From: Lanius collurio
Taxonomy: Eukaryota > Chordata > Aves > Passeriformes > Laniidae
DNA length: 64,000 nucleotides
Assembly: GCA_020086605.1 (NCBI GenBank)
Contig: JACBWW010000048.1
Span: 5,910,712 to 5,974,711, forward strand
Direction of reading: 5' to 3'
This document shows positions 11,915-24,300 of the stretch, piece by piece (position 1 is the first letter of the stretch; each line of letters opens with the position of its first letter). Both the position numbers and the translations under genes were made by a program. The notes under the pieces were generated by a model. It was not told the DNA's origin. It ran no database searches and saw only the letters and a program-made list of their open reading frames with translations.

Positions 11915-14900
11915 TTTAAGTTCATATCATTTCTGCTGAAGTTTTAAGGTTCAGATTTAAATTGGAATAAGTAACAACCTTTTAATCTCATCATGTTTTA
12001 AAATTCATCCTGCAGTGAAAACATTATCTATAAAGGAGAAGGGGGACCCTTTAAAAAAATGTTAATGGAAATAGTAATGGAAGTAAAGCTGCAGTTCATC
12101 TCAAAGAGATGAAGAATGTTGTGCATTTAAATAGTACTTGTGAGCTTGGGACCTATTGATATTAATCACCATACATAGGAAATATTTACTAGTAAAAATG
12201 GTACAGAGATATGTTTCAGGAGCCATCACTCTGATTGACTGATAAAATACGCCACTGGTCCATGACTAAATTTTTGTTCTTCCAGCCAACAAAAAGCCTT
12301 TCTCTGATGTCTCTAATCAAAAAAATTATCACTGTAGTATCAAAAGTTACTGTATACATCCAAAGTTTAACCTGAAATTGAGGAAAAATGAACTAGTTGG
12401 AATGAATGAAATATGTAGATTTCACTGATAAGAAAGCTTCAAATCTATTTTCAGATTGAATTTGGTTCAAATTTTTTTTTTTTTTTTAATTTTTTTTTTT
12501 TTTTAACCTAAAGATTTTTCTGCTATTTTAGCTTTCAGGAAAAATCCTAATAATTTCAGTCTAGTAATCATCACACTGACTTAATTGAAATAAACGTATC
12601 TCTGTTTTTGACTCCATGTTGACATTATTGTGGAATTTACACACAGAGTTTACCAATTCAAAGATTCACAACTTGAAGGAAACATGCTGCTCAGGCATGA
12701 CTTTTGTTTCTATTCTATTCTATTCCAAGGAGATCAATCAACCATTATTTTCAAGGTCTGCTGAAACTTTAATTTTAGGACAAGACTTTAGATGCTTATA
12801 AAGTAATTTATTCAGACCTTAACCAATTAAATTAAGTTACCTCAAGCTGAAATTTTTATGATGCTAGGGGTACTTTTTATCTTCTAACAAAAATACTTCA
12901 GCCATTTCATGAACCTAATGAAAAACCCTGTGGGTTTCTTGTTTTGGGTTTTTTTTTAATGCTAATAGAAATTCTGGCAATCTATTCTTTGGAATGCTGT
13001 CATAGCACCAAGCTGTAGGATAGGGACTTGAAATTTGGCAGCAAATAGAGTTTTGCATACTCTATTTCTTTTTTTGACATCCTTGTGAAAATTTGTCCTT
13101 GTTTGACCTAGTTATAAGCTTAAGAAACACTGTAGTTTGCATATTCTTAGGAGAGACTTCTGAGAGGTTAAGTGTCAAAACCTCCATAAGTTTGGGTAAG
13201 TACTCTAAAGCTTTCTAAAGCTATTAGAAATGCACAAGCTGCCGCTTGACAACTGGCCAAGCATTACAGGTGCAAATCCATCACTCTGTCCTCTAGTGAA
13301 CATTGTGGGTGAATCTGGGAGCAGATTGCAGAAGAGAAATCAGGAGACAAATCCCAGTCTTGTCTTTTGTGGGTTTTTGTTTGTTTCCTGTGAGAGGAGG
13401 ATGATGCTAATTTAGAACATGCTTACATAAAAATATACAATTCTACAAGTCCAACATCAGCTGCTACTCAGCTTTGGAGAGCTTCACCTGAAGTTTAGTG
13501 TTTTTATTATACTTCTGTTCAAAATCCCAGAACCTTAGAAACATAGAATCTGGAAGTTAAATATTTGTAGAGTTTAGAGACAATGAGAAATCTAAAGAGA
13601 AGGAACAAGATACAAGTTCACTTTACAGAAAAAATAATTCCTATTGGAAATTTACTTTGCTAATTAATGCAAACAGCATGAAATGTCATGAAAAACTTCT
13701 GGATACATTAACTGTCTGAATTGCAAGTAAGAGGTATAACATTAGAGTAGATGTGTAATTCAGAGTTCCTGTGTCAAATTTCGAGATGCTAAAAGTTGGA
13801 TCAGTGTTACAATCTGACAAGAAATTGAGTCTTAATAATTTATTTAGAATGAAATATCCACAGATTTTTTCCTATTGTCATCATATGTGGATAAAACATG
13901 CTTTTAAATGTGTTTATAAAAATAACAGCATCACATTCAGTGTTTTAATCATAAAAGGAGTCATAAAAGTGCTGATAGTAGTATGTTTCTACTAAAAATT
14001 TAAATAGAAGAACCATTTTTTAAATGGAAAATCTAAAAAAAAAAAAAACCAACCAAACAAAAAAAACCCCACTGTATCTATACCTTCCTGAGAAAGAGTT
14101 TCACTGCATTTTTAATTTTTTGCATATTAATGAGTCAATATTTTCCATTTTGTGTGACTTTAGTCAAGTGTTATCATTTTACTAAGACTCATAAGCAGAT
14201 TGGTTTAAACAAAATACTTGTCAACACACCTGGCTGAAATAGAATGTGTCATATTTTGTGTCCTCCATCTGCAGTAAAGAATAAGATACTATTTAGAATT
14301 CCAATAATTTTCAGTCACAGAGACCCTGAGTCTCTAAAAACTCATGTATTTTTCTCACTTCTACAAAATGTGCATATAGCAAATGACATAAAAATTATTC
14401 TATTTGCCTGAGCTCACTTATTTACTTTTCAGAGACATTCTTAGAATGGTCATTACATTAATGGATTTTCCCCCTTCTCTAGACTTTTTGTTTTTTCACG
14501 ATGGTGGCAATTTAATAGATTTAGTAGATAACAGGAGTAGAAAATAGATTTAGTGAATTATGGAGTGGAAAAGGTGTTCGAGAAATTTGAGCTAAAATAA
14601 TAATATCAATAAAAATTATTATATTTAATAAGAATGATCTATAAATAAAAATAAATAAAAAAAGAAATAATCCAATTTTAGTATATATAAAATAAATATT
14701 AATATTATATTAACATTATTGGAAATTTTATTAATAAAAATAATAATTATATACTTATTCATAAGGAATCTTATGAAGGTTTGCAAAAGGTTTCATTTGT
14801 CCAGGGTCCTGCTCAGACCTGCGTTTATGTATGCTACTTAAAAAAAAAAAAAACTGAAAAAAAATGGGATAAACCAGTGAAAAGAGTCTTAGTCTGTCTT

Positions 14901-15713
14901 CTCTTAAATGATGGAGCTACAAGATGGCAGAGTCATGCTGGTTTTCACTTGTTCCACTTCTGTTCCTGCCAATCCAGGATTCTCAGCTGCAGTCAGTTAT
15001 CTAGTTACTCAGTGGTAAAACTGGAGGAAAAAAGACTCCACACAGAATATTTTAATGACTGATGAGGTAATTGAAGTGAAAAATTGTTTTGGCTGAAAAA
15101 AATCACCTGATCTCCTACTTTCAAGGTAAAATGTCCAGCCAATAGGATAATTCATTTTCCTAATCTGGGCAGTTTAATGAAAATGTCTGGTCTTATGCTT
15201 GACAGAAAGCTGCCTGAACATGTGGTGAAGATTGGTTCCATTAAGTCCACTGACTGCGTCCTCTGGAAGGAGGATAGACAGACAGGTGTATGGATCAGGA
15301 CAGACTTTACACAGGAAATTCCTCACCAGGCTGTGTCTTCTGTATCTGTGAATGTACTCCTAATGTAGACACCATGGGCATCACAAAGGAGAAGCACAGA
15401 AATACTGTGTGAATTTCTATGTGCTGTCATTGAACCTACCTCAAAATATCAAAGTAAACCAATTAAATTTATCCATCCAGACCTCATCTGATTGGTTACT
15501 ATTAGCTTTTTAACACACTGATACCTGGCATGCTAATCAATGAATTGTAATCATGTCTTAAGGATCTGATGATTTTATTTTGAAAAGAATATAGTTTCTT
15601 CCTCCTCCCTTTCCCAACAAGAAATAAAGACATAGAAGCTAAACACAGCCTCAGAAATTATGCACTATCATATTTTGATTTTCAGCATACTCACCCAGAA
15701 CTGAAATAGAATT
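11915..15713. other. Unique AT-rich sequence
   Basis: No gene or repeat family is recognised. T-rich tracts lie near 12469-12505, A-rich sequence near 14032-14070 and nearly pure AT sequence near 14590-14760. The short frames at 14781-15062 and 15177-15368 carry no recognisable domain. Confidence 0.5.
14590..14760. repeat. AT-rich low-complexity region
   Basis: The sequence is almost entirely A and T, with repeated ataaat, taataa and aaataa words and no single period. Confidence 0.8.
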
Positions 15714-15763
15714 CAGCTCCAGATTGTAAATAACTAAATTTAGTAGTCTACAATCTGGAGCTG
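15714..15763. repeat. Perfect 15-bp inverted repeat with palindromic loop
   Basis: The arms CAGCTCCAGATTGTA (15714-15728) and TACAATCTGGAGCTG (15749-15763) are exact reverse complements. The 20-base spacer itself contains the 12-base perfect palindrome ACTAAATTTAGT (15733-15744), so the whole 50-base element can fold as one long hairpin. A partial third copy of the right arm, caatctgga, follows near 15791. No target duplication or transposon-end motif is obvious. It could be a chance hairpin, a short foldback element or a small-RNA precursor; nothing in the sequence decides. Confidence 0.85.
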
Positions 15764-17335
15764 TATCCCATCATTAAATATAGATTTGTGCAATCTGGAA
15801 TCCCACCCCTTGTCACAGAAGAGTAAAATTTAGACTTCCAAACAACAAAAATTATTCAGTTATTAGAAGGAACCATTGATGGGCTAAGATTAAGGCATCC
15901 ACATTGCATAATTTAAAAATTCAATGATTGAGAGGATTACACAAAAGTAAATGGCAATATATTTAGAAGGTTTACATTAATGTTAGAGGAAATCACTGCG
16001 ATACATGTATTTATATGTAGAAATAGAAATTATGGAACCAACACTGAAGATTTCCATAAAGAAAAATTCACATGTAAATACAGAGAAAAAAATTACAAAA
16101 AGACACTTGAGAATAAGGAAGAGGAAAAAGGCTTGGAAAAATGTCAGTATGGAAAAAAAAAAAAAAATCAATCTAGAGTTGTATTCACTTCAAACATCTT
16201 TTTATCTCATTCTGCCATATGTTCTACCACAAAAAGATGATTTACACTTTTATTTTAAATTCCTGTATGTATAGTGATTTCCAAGTGCAAAGATAAACAT
16301 TCCTTTCATAATTTTTAAAATACAATAAATGGTGGAAAAATCATCTTCTACAAAGATTTAATGAGATTAGGTATCCATGGGCATTTAAGCATCAGGTAGA
16401 TATCTCCTTCCTCTGAATCTTCCAAATATATCTCTGTGCACATTTCTGAATCTAAAATTGTTGTAAAATAATCAAACGGAATGTAGGAACTGAAAATTAA
16501 ACTGAACTGTAAAATCTTGGTAAATTTGAATTTTGCTATTATTAATGAAGGAACCAAACACTTTTCATCAACCAGCATTAGGACTTGCCTAGTCCTGTCT
16601 TGATCTGAGATGATTTTATGTGGGCTAAGGTGTAGTAGGAATTGTCTGACAGTGAAGTGAATATATCCTAAATTTGCCTTGACTTATTACTATTTAATGG
16701 TAATAGCAAGTTTAATACAAACTTGTATGTGGTTTGCAATTGAAATGTGGCATAGAAAGACACAGAAACAGGATAACAACAGAAATCAGACAGTACTTGA
16801 CCATTTATTATAAGCAAATATTTATTATAAGTAAAAAGATCCTGAATGTAAAATATTGTCTAAAACTACCACTTAGGTGTTGACCCAGAATGTATAAAAG
16901 AGAAGATAATTGCAAACATGATCAACTACAGGTATTACTGTTTCAACTGGGTGCGTATCTATGTATGCCAGAGATTTTTGTGAAGGGAATAGTAAAAAGT
17001 GATATATCAAACCAGTTTCAGAGTTCAAAACATAACTTTACAAGATTAACATTGGCTAACAACACATGTTTCCAAAATACAGTTTTTAACATTTTTTCTA
17101 TTTTAAGTCATAAATCCTTTAGGGTCATATTTTACACAATCTTTGAACATCCAATGTTCACAGCTGGTGTCACACATTCCTGGTCACAATGGTCCTTGAT
17201 AGTCTTAATCATTGACCTGATCAGGCTGAAAAACCCTTCAAGGAGAGAATGCAGAAGAAAAGTGTGTGTGAATTCTTTGACCTCATGCCTCAATCTGGGA
17301 TCTTGTCCTTTTATTAGATAGCTGATTTTGTTGGC
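15764..17335. other. Unique AT-rich sequence
   Basis: No gene or mobile element is recognised. A 143-codon plus-strand frame at 16890-17321 is the longest in the unique part of the window, but it has no recognisable domain, low-complexity bias towards AT-encoded residues (F, I, N, K, S) and no supporting context. An imperfect duplication of tttattataag occurs at about 16804-16832. Confidence 0.5.
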
Positions 17336-17540
17336 AAATCCCAGCCTTTGGCACCATGTTTGGTGGGGTGAGATGGAGGTTGTGTTACCATTCCCAGTAG
17401 TTGCCCTATCTTGTTCCTTCCCTTGTTTGGTTTTATTTTCATTAAATTTTGTTTTCCTTTACTATAGCAATACTCTTTTCCTTTAAGTAAAAGCTGTCTT
17501 ATCCCATCTCTTTACACTGAGCTTCTTCTGTGACCAGCCC
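17336..17540 (+). mobile_element. Possible degraded ERV leader or LTR segment
   Basis: The segment tttggcaccatgtttggtgg, followed by ggtgagatgg, has the layout of a degraded retroviral primer-binding site and leader (TGGCGCC-type). The downstream T-rich segment with cattaaattttg and agctgtcttatcccatc resembles an LTR R region. Similarity is weak and no LTR ends or target duplication can be placed. Ordinary unique DNA is the main alternative. Confidence 0.3.
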
Positions 17541-18041
17541 TTGACTGTCACTGAGCTCTTTGTGCTTCTGGAGCCTCTGCTTTTGATCTGTCGTATTTTC
17601 AAAGCCTTTTCTCAAACCCCACTCTTAACCTGCACATTATCTCAAGAAAAACCTCATAACAAGCTGACACAGCCAGTTCCCAGGGTAAATTGAAAACAGC
17701 TGGCCAGGCCTAGGGCCTTGTCACCCTAGGCACGGTCAATACAAGGGCTGTGTTCCTTCACTGGCAATGGCAATACTATTTTTCATGCGCCCACTGACTC
17801 TGACAGTGTTTCTTGAGTTGTACTATATTGGAAGCCTTATCTTGAGGGTCATAAGAAGCTTCTATTGGATTGTCCTTGATATGCTTTTAATTTAGGAGTG
17901 AAGGAAGCATCTGCTTTACCCACATACTACAGAAAATACTGATTAATATTACCTCAGTTTTGAAAATAACTAAATTAAATATTAATATTATGCTTTGGGT
18001 CTGAAGCACTTTGAACATAAAAAGAAGTGGGAGAAGTTTTT
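17541..18041. other. Unassigned sequence
   Basis: GC content is moderately higher than in the flanks and the sequence includes the imperfect palindrome cctagggccttgtcacccta near 17709. No family or gene is recognised. It may continue the degraded element before it. Confidence 0.4.
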
Positions 18042-18156
18042 TCTGAAGGTGTGAGCCTATGTCAGATCTGGTTCTTAGAAATGCCTATGCCCAAATTAAG
18101 GCACAAACGAGACCATATGCCAGTGACAAGAGTAAGGTTTTATTTGATATTGAATA

Positions 18157-18186
18157 TGAGTGAGTGAGTGAGTGAGTGAGTGAGTG

Positions 18187-18228
<42 letters not shown>

Positions 18229-18300
18229 GAAAGAAAAGAAAGAAAAGAAAGAAAAGAAAGAAAGAGAAAGAAAGAGAAAAGAAAGAGAAAAGAAAGAAAT
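18157..18300. repeat. (TGAG)8 followed by (AAAG)n microsatellite
   Basis: Eight perfect TGAG units (18157-18188) switch directly to AAAG units, perfect for about ten repeats and then interrupted with AAAAG and AGAG forms to about 18300. The strand is pure purine over the AAAG part. It generates the artificial F/L/S-rich frames read on the minus strand. Confidence 0.97.
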
Positions 18301-18741
18301 AGGTGGGGGGACAGAGTGACAAGGACAGAATAGAGAAAAGATCACCACTCCATGGATCCCAGTAATGTTCTGTTGATTCTCTCCAGCTGAACTTCTTGGT
18401 GGTGAAGGTCCCCCCAAAAGCACAGAATCTGATGTGTTAATATATGCTCAGGCTAGGTAGGAAAACCCAGGCACCTCCCTGGGAGGGCTGGATTTTGCCA
18501 TTGTCTCTCACAACAGACCCCAGGTTTGTTGCATCACAAGCAGTCCTGTGGCACAAGGCTTCAGGGATGACTCAGGGGGGCACTTCAAGAGGTCGCTGAC
18601 ACCCCTTCAGCTGCCTCTCATGTGAATGTCCCATGGACACGGCCTTTGGGGTTCTGGTTCCACACACAGCTGGGCCGGTTTGTGTAAGGGAGATGTGATG
18701 GGTGTTCACTGCCTCTGACCAGAGGTCACATCCAAAATCTG

Positions 18742-18759
18742 CCCCCCCCCCCCCCCCCA
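18742..18759 (+). repeat. Poly-C homopolymer, 18 bases
   Basis: Eighteen consecutive C residues sit inside the reverse LTR. Homopolymers of this kind are length-unstable and prone to sequencing error, so the true length is uncertain. Confidence 0.95.
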
Positions 18760-19032
18760 TTACCTCATTTCAGGGGTGGAGTTTGTGTAAACCTGGCTTC
18801 TGCAGGCTGTGCTCTCTCAGCAAATGGGTCTGTGGGATACTGCCTCCCCCACGCTGAAGCAATCCAAAGATGGTTCTTAGCATGGCTGTTGGGTTTGTCT
18901 CACATTCTTTTCCTTGTTTACTTGTTTGTTTCAGGTGATTGAAGAATCTCAGCAGTCTGACTTTCAGTCCAAAGTCCCAGTCAGTCGTCTTCAGGGAGGT
19001 TTCCTTGGTTGTAGCTTCTTGATACAGTTTTT

Positions 19033-20189
19033 GTTATAATGAGAAAAAAAATATATATATCAATGTTTGAGGCATGAACTATTTCAATCTCTGACAGCCT
19101 GATACAATATTTTTTTTCTGTTTCTTCTTTCTTTTTTTTTTTTTTTTTTTAATATCCTGTTCATGCTGCCAGGTCATAAAAATGAGATATGATGACTTCA
19201 TAAAATACAACAAGCTTCCATATAGAAATTAGCAAACAGACTAGTTTTTCATCAAAAGAAGATACTGAAGAGAATGTATTTTTACTTGGAGTGGTAAGGA
19301 CCATCAATAATGTCATTAAGAGGTGTGTCTCAGAGGCTACACCTCATGAAGACATTCTACACAGCTTATATTTAATTTTGTTAAAAGTTTAAGTCAAATT
19401 TCCATGACATAATAAATCCATTCTTAGGACATGACCAAAAGTCCACATTTTACAAAAAAACAAGTATACATTCAAATTTCTTGCCACGTGTTCAGAGGGA
19501 TCATCACAAGCTGGAACATTCCAGATCAGTTACTATCAATAAATACCAGCATAACTTCATGCCAGATCAGGAAACATGTTCCCACACAATATTTTCTTTG
19601 TTTTCTTCAACAAAGATGTGATTCTGTGTTTGAATGTGATTAATGGCAATTTTATACAGATAGGTGGTCAGATACTATATATATCCAATACAAATTACGT
19701 TGGATGTCATGAATTTATTTCCTACTTTTATTTTTAAAGACTCTTTGCCTAGTAACACATTCATTTGTGACTCTTAATGGTCTTCCTATAAACCATGGAT
19801 AAAAATCTTTTTTACACTGGTTTTATGATTTATTATTTCATTAGGTAAACAGGTTTACTGCTTAGTTTGTCTTTTTTATATATGATCTTAATAGAATATT
19901 CACCATCACATTTCAAGGACTTGAAAGATGCAACTGAAAATGCTGAGCATCAACGTGCAGTTTTTTATTTTTATTATGTCTGCTTTGTTCTCATTATCTT
20001 GTGTTACAAAAAATTATGTGAAATAGGGAGGAATGGTATACTACAACAGTCTTTTATTTTTCATTTTTGGAATGAACTAGGAAATTATGTTCAGATACAT
20101 TTAAATTTTAATGATTAGGCACTTTGAATGGGTTTACTTGGTTGTCCTGGAATGTTATTTTTAAAAAGGTCAACTATTCCCAGAGACAA
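19033..20189. other. Unique AT-rich sequence
   Basis: No gene or mobile element is recognised. A T-rich run lies at about 19127-19150, and a small inverted repeat GAGGTGT/ACACCTC spans about 19320-19345. Confidence 0.5.
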
Positions 20190-20294
20190 CAAATCACGTT
20201 TTTTTACACTTTGAACTCTCCCCAATCATGCTGGTAGGGGAGTGAGTGAGTGGTTGGGTAGGGCTTTGTTGCTGACCAGGGTTAAACCACAACA
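20190..20294 (+). mobile_element. Avian ERV LTR remnant (R/U5 end)
   Basis: The order aatcacgttttttt, actctccccaatcatgctgg, taggggagtgagtgagtgg, ggctttgttgctgacc and gggttaaaccacaaca matches the 3' part of the same LTR family as the 7.4-kb remnant. The terminal motif is better preserved here and ends in CA at 20294. The U3 part is missing or unrecognisable, and no target duplication was found. Confidence 0.72.
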
Positions 20295-23200
20295 AAAACC
20301 TATTTTCTCAGCTTAAGGGGAAAAAAAATGCAAAAAATAGATATACATCACCATATTAGCAGTTTATCTACAGTATAATATACATCATTGCAGAATTTAA
20401 GTCTTTTTTTCACTAGTCAACTCACAACAAATGAAGGATCATTAATTTTAAAAAAATGGCTTTGAGAACTAAAAATCAAAGATGACAAATTTGTAATTTT
20501 TTTCCCCAACAAATTTTAAACAAAGAACAGCACTTGTAATTAATTGTTAACACCAAACTCTCTGTTGCTGCTGTTGCAAAAGCATCTTTTACATTTAGAA
20601 ATTATTAATGCATTTGTTTATAAAAAGAATACTCTGATGAAGCTGGGTTTTTAAACTATTTTATCTTTAGAAATCATTTAGTATTTTACAGTGTAGGATC
20701 TGATCTTTGAGGCACTACTCATCTTAGAAATACACACTATGCAAATAATTACATTCTCTTGTAAAATCACTGGCTAAATGAGTAGAATGTGTATGATTGA
20801 CCTTTTTTATTAAGCTATTGCCTACTTCACAAAATGGAAGAAATCTAAGAGCTCAAAGCTTCATCATGTCAGTCAGGGTTTTCCATGGATTTCAGGAGAA
20901 GATAAGCAGAGTCTCAAAGACATCAAAAGAACATTAACCATAATCTATATTACTGACTTATGGAAAACTTTGACCCTTCTCAGTCCGGAACATTGTCTCT
21001 TGAAAATATACCAATTTGATCTTTATTGAACATGGTGAACTTTGCAGTCACATCTGACCTGGAAGATATGAGCTTTTACTGTTCAAAGAACAGAACACAG
21101 CAGGTTAAACACAAACCTTATTTCAGTCTGTTGAGTAAAAATTTATTATTTATTGCCTCTTGTTAAATTTCACAATGTGAATGAAGAGTACTCTCAGGGT
21201 TCAGAAAGAAAGGCAGTTAAACATGCTCATATTCAGACTTCTTTTCAGCAGCTTTTGATCCTTTGTACATTTCTACACTTAAGAAAATGTAGGTGACACT
21301 GTATTTTTTATATGTGTGATAAAGAAGGGAAAAAAGATCATTCTGGTTTGACTGGTGCAAGAAGTTTGAGGTACTGCAGTAGTATCTAGCATGTCATACA
21401 GCTCTAACTGCTCCATTTTTAGTAGATAACCTCAAAATAAACTTTCATTCAGTGTTAACCCTTTAAAACTGTAATGCTGACAATATTGTTTCACCTTACA
21501 AATCTTGAAGTCCCAAAACAACAATTATCAAGGCCCAATCATTTCAAATCTCATTAAATCAAATGTTCCCTTTGAGATAACCTAGGTAAAATGAATAATG
21601 GTTTCCTTAGCAGCATCCTGTTTTCCTTCACAACAAAGAGTTCATGAGTTATAGTCTGTCAAGGACTGATTTTCTACTCTGCACAAAATAGTAGTTTTGA
21701 ATTATGTAATTTAGAAGATAGCCAAAAGTGCATTACTTGATACCATCTAGAGAGAAGGCCATACATTACGTACTATAGAAGAGGAAAATTTTTATTTTTT
21801 TGTTTCAGGTATCTTCTTGATTAATGTTCCTAATATTACACTGGTAAGATTATGCTGAAGGTTGTAGAAGCTACACATCACTTTACTTGACTTATCTAAA
21901 AGAATCTTAACATTACAGGGAACACTAAATAAAAGACAACTTATATTTTTCTGCTTTACACTCCCTTTTTGAAGGAGTTACCAATATTTGAGTGCTTAGA
22001 GTATATAAACCTATGTTTATGTTAAATAAAACATAAGAAATGTGGAACCTCTTAAATTAAACAATGAAAATATAATTATGTATACATACATACATAAATT
22101 CTGTATTTCATGTTAGGTTCTCACAGGAAAGCAGAAGACACACACACCCTAAACCACATTGAATAGCGCTTTTTTTTTTTCTTTCTTATTTTTTATTAGG
22201 TTTGTATTGTTTAAAGCAGCAAAATAATTTCAGCAGTCTTTTCAGAGATACGTTTCAACATTCAGCTCTATCAAAGATATAAAAGAATACATCAATGCAG
22301 TAGAAAATAAAATTCAATGAATGTAAAATTTCAATCCCCCAGTCAAACTTCTGAATTCTGTAACACCTGTCTTCTTCCTAATTCTTTGGGTTTATTTAAG
22401 AATTTTTCACTCTCCTTTTTTTTTTTTTTTTTTTTTTTGGCTCTGGTTGTTAGTAAAGAGAACACAAAGAGCACTACAAAATCCCCCAAACTTCCTGACT
22501 TAAAAGCTCTAGTCAGAATGAATGATTTAAGGAAAATATTCCTCACTGCTTAAATTACTCAGTTAACAAGTGCTCAGTCATTCTCAGAGAAAGATCTATG
22601 CACAGGTCAGTTGAAAAGTATCAGATGTTCAATGCAGTTAACAATTTCAGAATTGAAAATCATAGAATTCTAAAAAAAAGCCTGAATATACAAGGATTTG
22701 TCTTGTTCTTTTACTTTAATGGTATTAAAAGGACAATCAAAAGCAAGTTGAGGATATTAAGGTGGCCAACTTGAGAAGTTAAATCGGAAGACATTCTTGT
22801 CTCTAAGGATGGTAAAAAATGTTGGAGTTTCTAGAGAGTACTTTTTTTGTTGGGGAGGAGGAACAACCTACTATTTCCCCACTTCCTCCACCAGATTCTG
22901 AAGCAGTGTGTGAAGAGCATTTAAGCAGGAGACATCATACATACCTATTTAATTTGAAATGTTTGAAACCTGCCAAAATTGTAAGCAATGGAAAACAGGG
23001 TCATAAAAATTGAGATTTCAGGAACATTAAAAATAGACATCCCTACCTACCTCACCTGTGATCAACAAGAACAATGATTAGTTTTACAGAAACTTATGCT
23101 GGCTGGAAGATCTATTCTAGTCATCAGCTAAAACTGCACCAAAATAATCCTATAAAACTGATGGATGAAAAAAGCTCCCTTGAAGTCATTAAATCTCATT

Positions 23201-23489
23201 TACAAGTCCTTTAGAATATTCAGGGCTTCTGATTTTGTGAAGTATAGATTTCACTCTTGATTTTTTTAATCAAATAAATAATCATTAACATTTTTTGAAC
23301 ATAGTATTTTAGTTATAAATATATGCTCAATTATTTCTGAAATTAATGCACGGGGTGAAAAAAAATGCAATAAAGAAAGTTCCCTAATTAATTTCATTAC
23401 AAAATATGAAAAAAAACTTTCGAAATTGGTCTATCCAAGTTCATATTCTTTTTGATAGTTTGCTAAACAACTGCCTTCTGATAAGTGAG
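20295..23489. other. Unique AT-rich sequence
   Basis: No gene, RNA gene or repeat family is recognised in 3.2 kb. There is a poly-T run of about 23 at 22417-22438. The frame spanning it (22317-22553) includes a homopolymer-encoded phenylalanine stretch and is not considered coding. Confidence 0.5.
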
Positions 23490-24300
23490 TGACCTACTGT
23501 TCCCCTGCAGTGGGGATGTCTGTTTAGCTGGTGAGTCAGACCACAGTTCCCAGCAAAATAAGCAAGCTTGCAGGGATTTTGGCTGTTTGCAGGAGACTTT
23601 TTTTGGCAGTGGGTGCAAATGGGATCCAGGAACTCTCCTCCAGACAGTGAGACTTCATAGAAATGGTGGTGTCCTCACCAGGGTCAGTGTCCAGCCTCGG
23701 CTGGAGGAAGAACCATGGCACATTGGAGGCCATGGGTCCCACACATTGTCAGAAGGAGGATGCTGCCTCCCAGGGCTCACATCTGTTGCTTTATCTGGAG
23801 CAGGGTGGAGTGAGAGTGATGGGACTCACTTTTGAGGGAAGGCAGTCAGGATGTGAAACATCAGGGAGGATGAGTAGCAGGTTTGCATGATCATCATAGA
23901 GACTGCAGAGGGATGAGGCTGAGCTACTGAATGAAAAAAGGGAGGGACAATGAAAGATTATGTATGGATATCTGTGGATGGACATTCCCAAGATAAAGAT
24001 GGATGGGGACTTGTCCTCTCTGTCAGCAATAGAAAGGCTCCTTGGCTTACAGAATTTGTGCATTGCACTAACAGCAAAGGAAAGGGAATGAACTTCATTG
24101 AAATAGTATTCAGAGCCAGCTGGGCCTGAACCAAGACTTAGCACCGAGAGAAGGCAGCAGCAATGGTGTTTTGAGACTCTTCTGCAAGAAATAAAAGTAT
24201 CCACCTGCCAACCAGAGTTCTGGAGATTAATCCTTTGATGGGGCTTGGATCCAGAATATTGCATAGAGGGTGACAAGTGTCAGGCAGCCTTCTGATTTTT
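23490..24300. other. Unidentified complex block, GC-richer than flanks
   Basis: This roughly 0.8-kb block has visibly higher GC and sequence complexity than its surroundings and has open frames on both strands (plus 23485-23835, 116 codons; minus 23791-24276, 161 codons). Neither translation contains a domain I recognise. A pyrimidine tract followed by CAG (ttcccctgcag, ending 23510) resembles a splice acceptor, and AATAAA occurs at 24190. It could be a non-coding terminal exon, an old unidentified ERV piece or a pseudogene; none can be chosen from the sequence alone. Confidence 0.35.

Larger units (their letters stand above)
18042..19026 (-). mobile_element. Avian ERV LTR, reverse orientation, microsatellite-bearing
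   Basis: Read on the minus strand the element starts TGTATCAAGAAGC (ending at 19026). It passes through GC-richer U3 sequence, then a purine-pyrimidine microsatellite, then an AATAAA signal in atatcaaataaaacctt and a short U5 reading ctcttgtcactggcatatgg. A gttttt hexamer lies on both outer sides (18036-18041 and 19027-19032) and could be a target duplication, but it is low complexity and would leave a non-CA 3' end, so that boundary is tentative. I recall similar LTRs with built-in GAGA/GAAA tracts from songbirds. No internal region is present. Confidence 0.6.

Noticed and set aside
16890..17321. 143-codon plus-strand frame
   Set aside because: No recognisable domain, AT-biased residues, no exon signals or context; a chance frame.
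18085..18423. 112-codon minus-strand frame rich in F, L and S
   Set aside because: It is generated by the (TGAG)n/(AAAG)n microsatellite inside an LTR.
22657..22690. 'aaaatcatagaattct' as a CR1 reverse 3' end
   Set aside because: Only about 15 bases match; the following sequence does not continue as CR1. Similar short matches at 13535 and 48788 were rejected for the same reason.
23791..24276. 161-codon minus-strand frame in the unidentified block
   Set aside because: Serine/cysteine-rich translation with no domain recognised; overlaps plus-strand frames equally open, so direction of coding is not supported.
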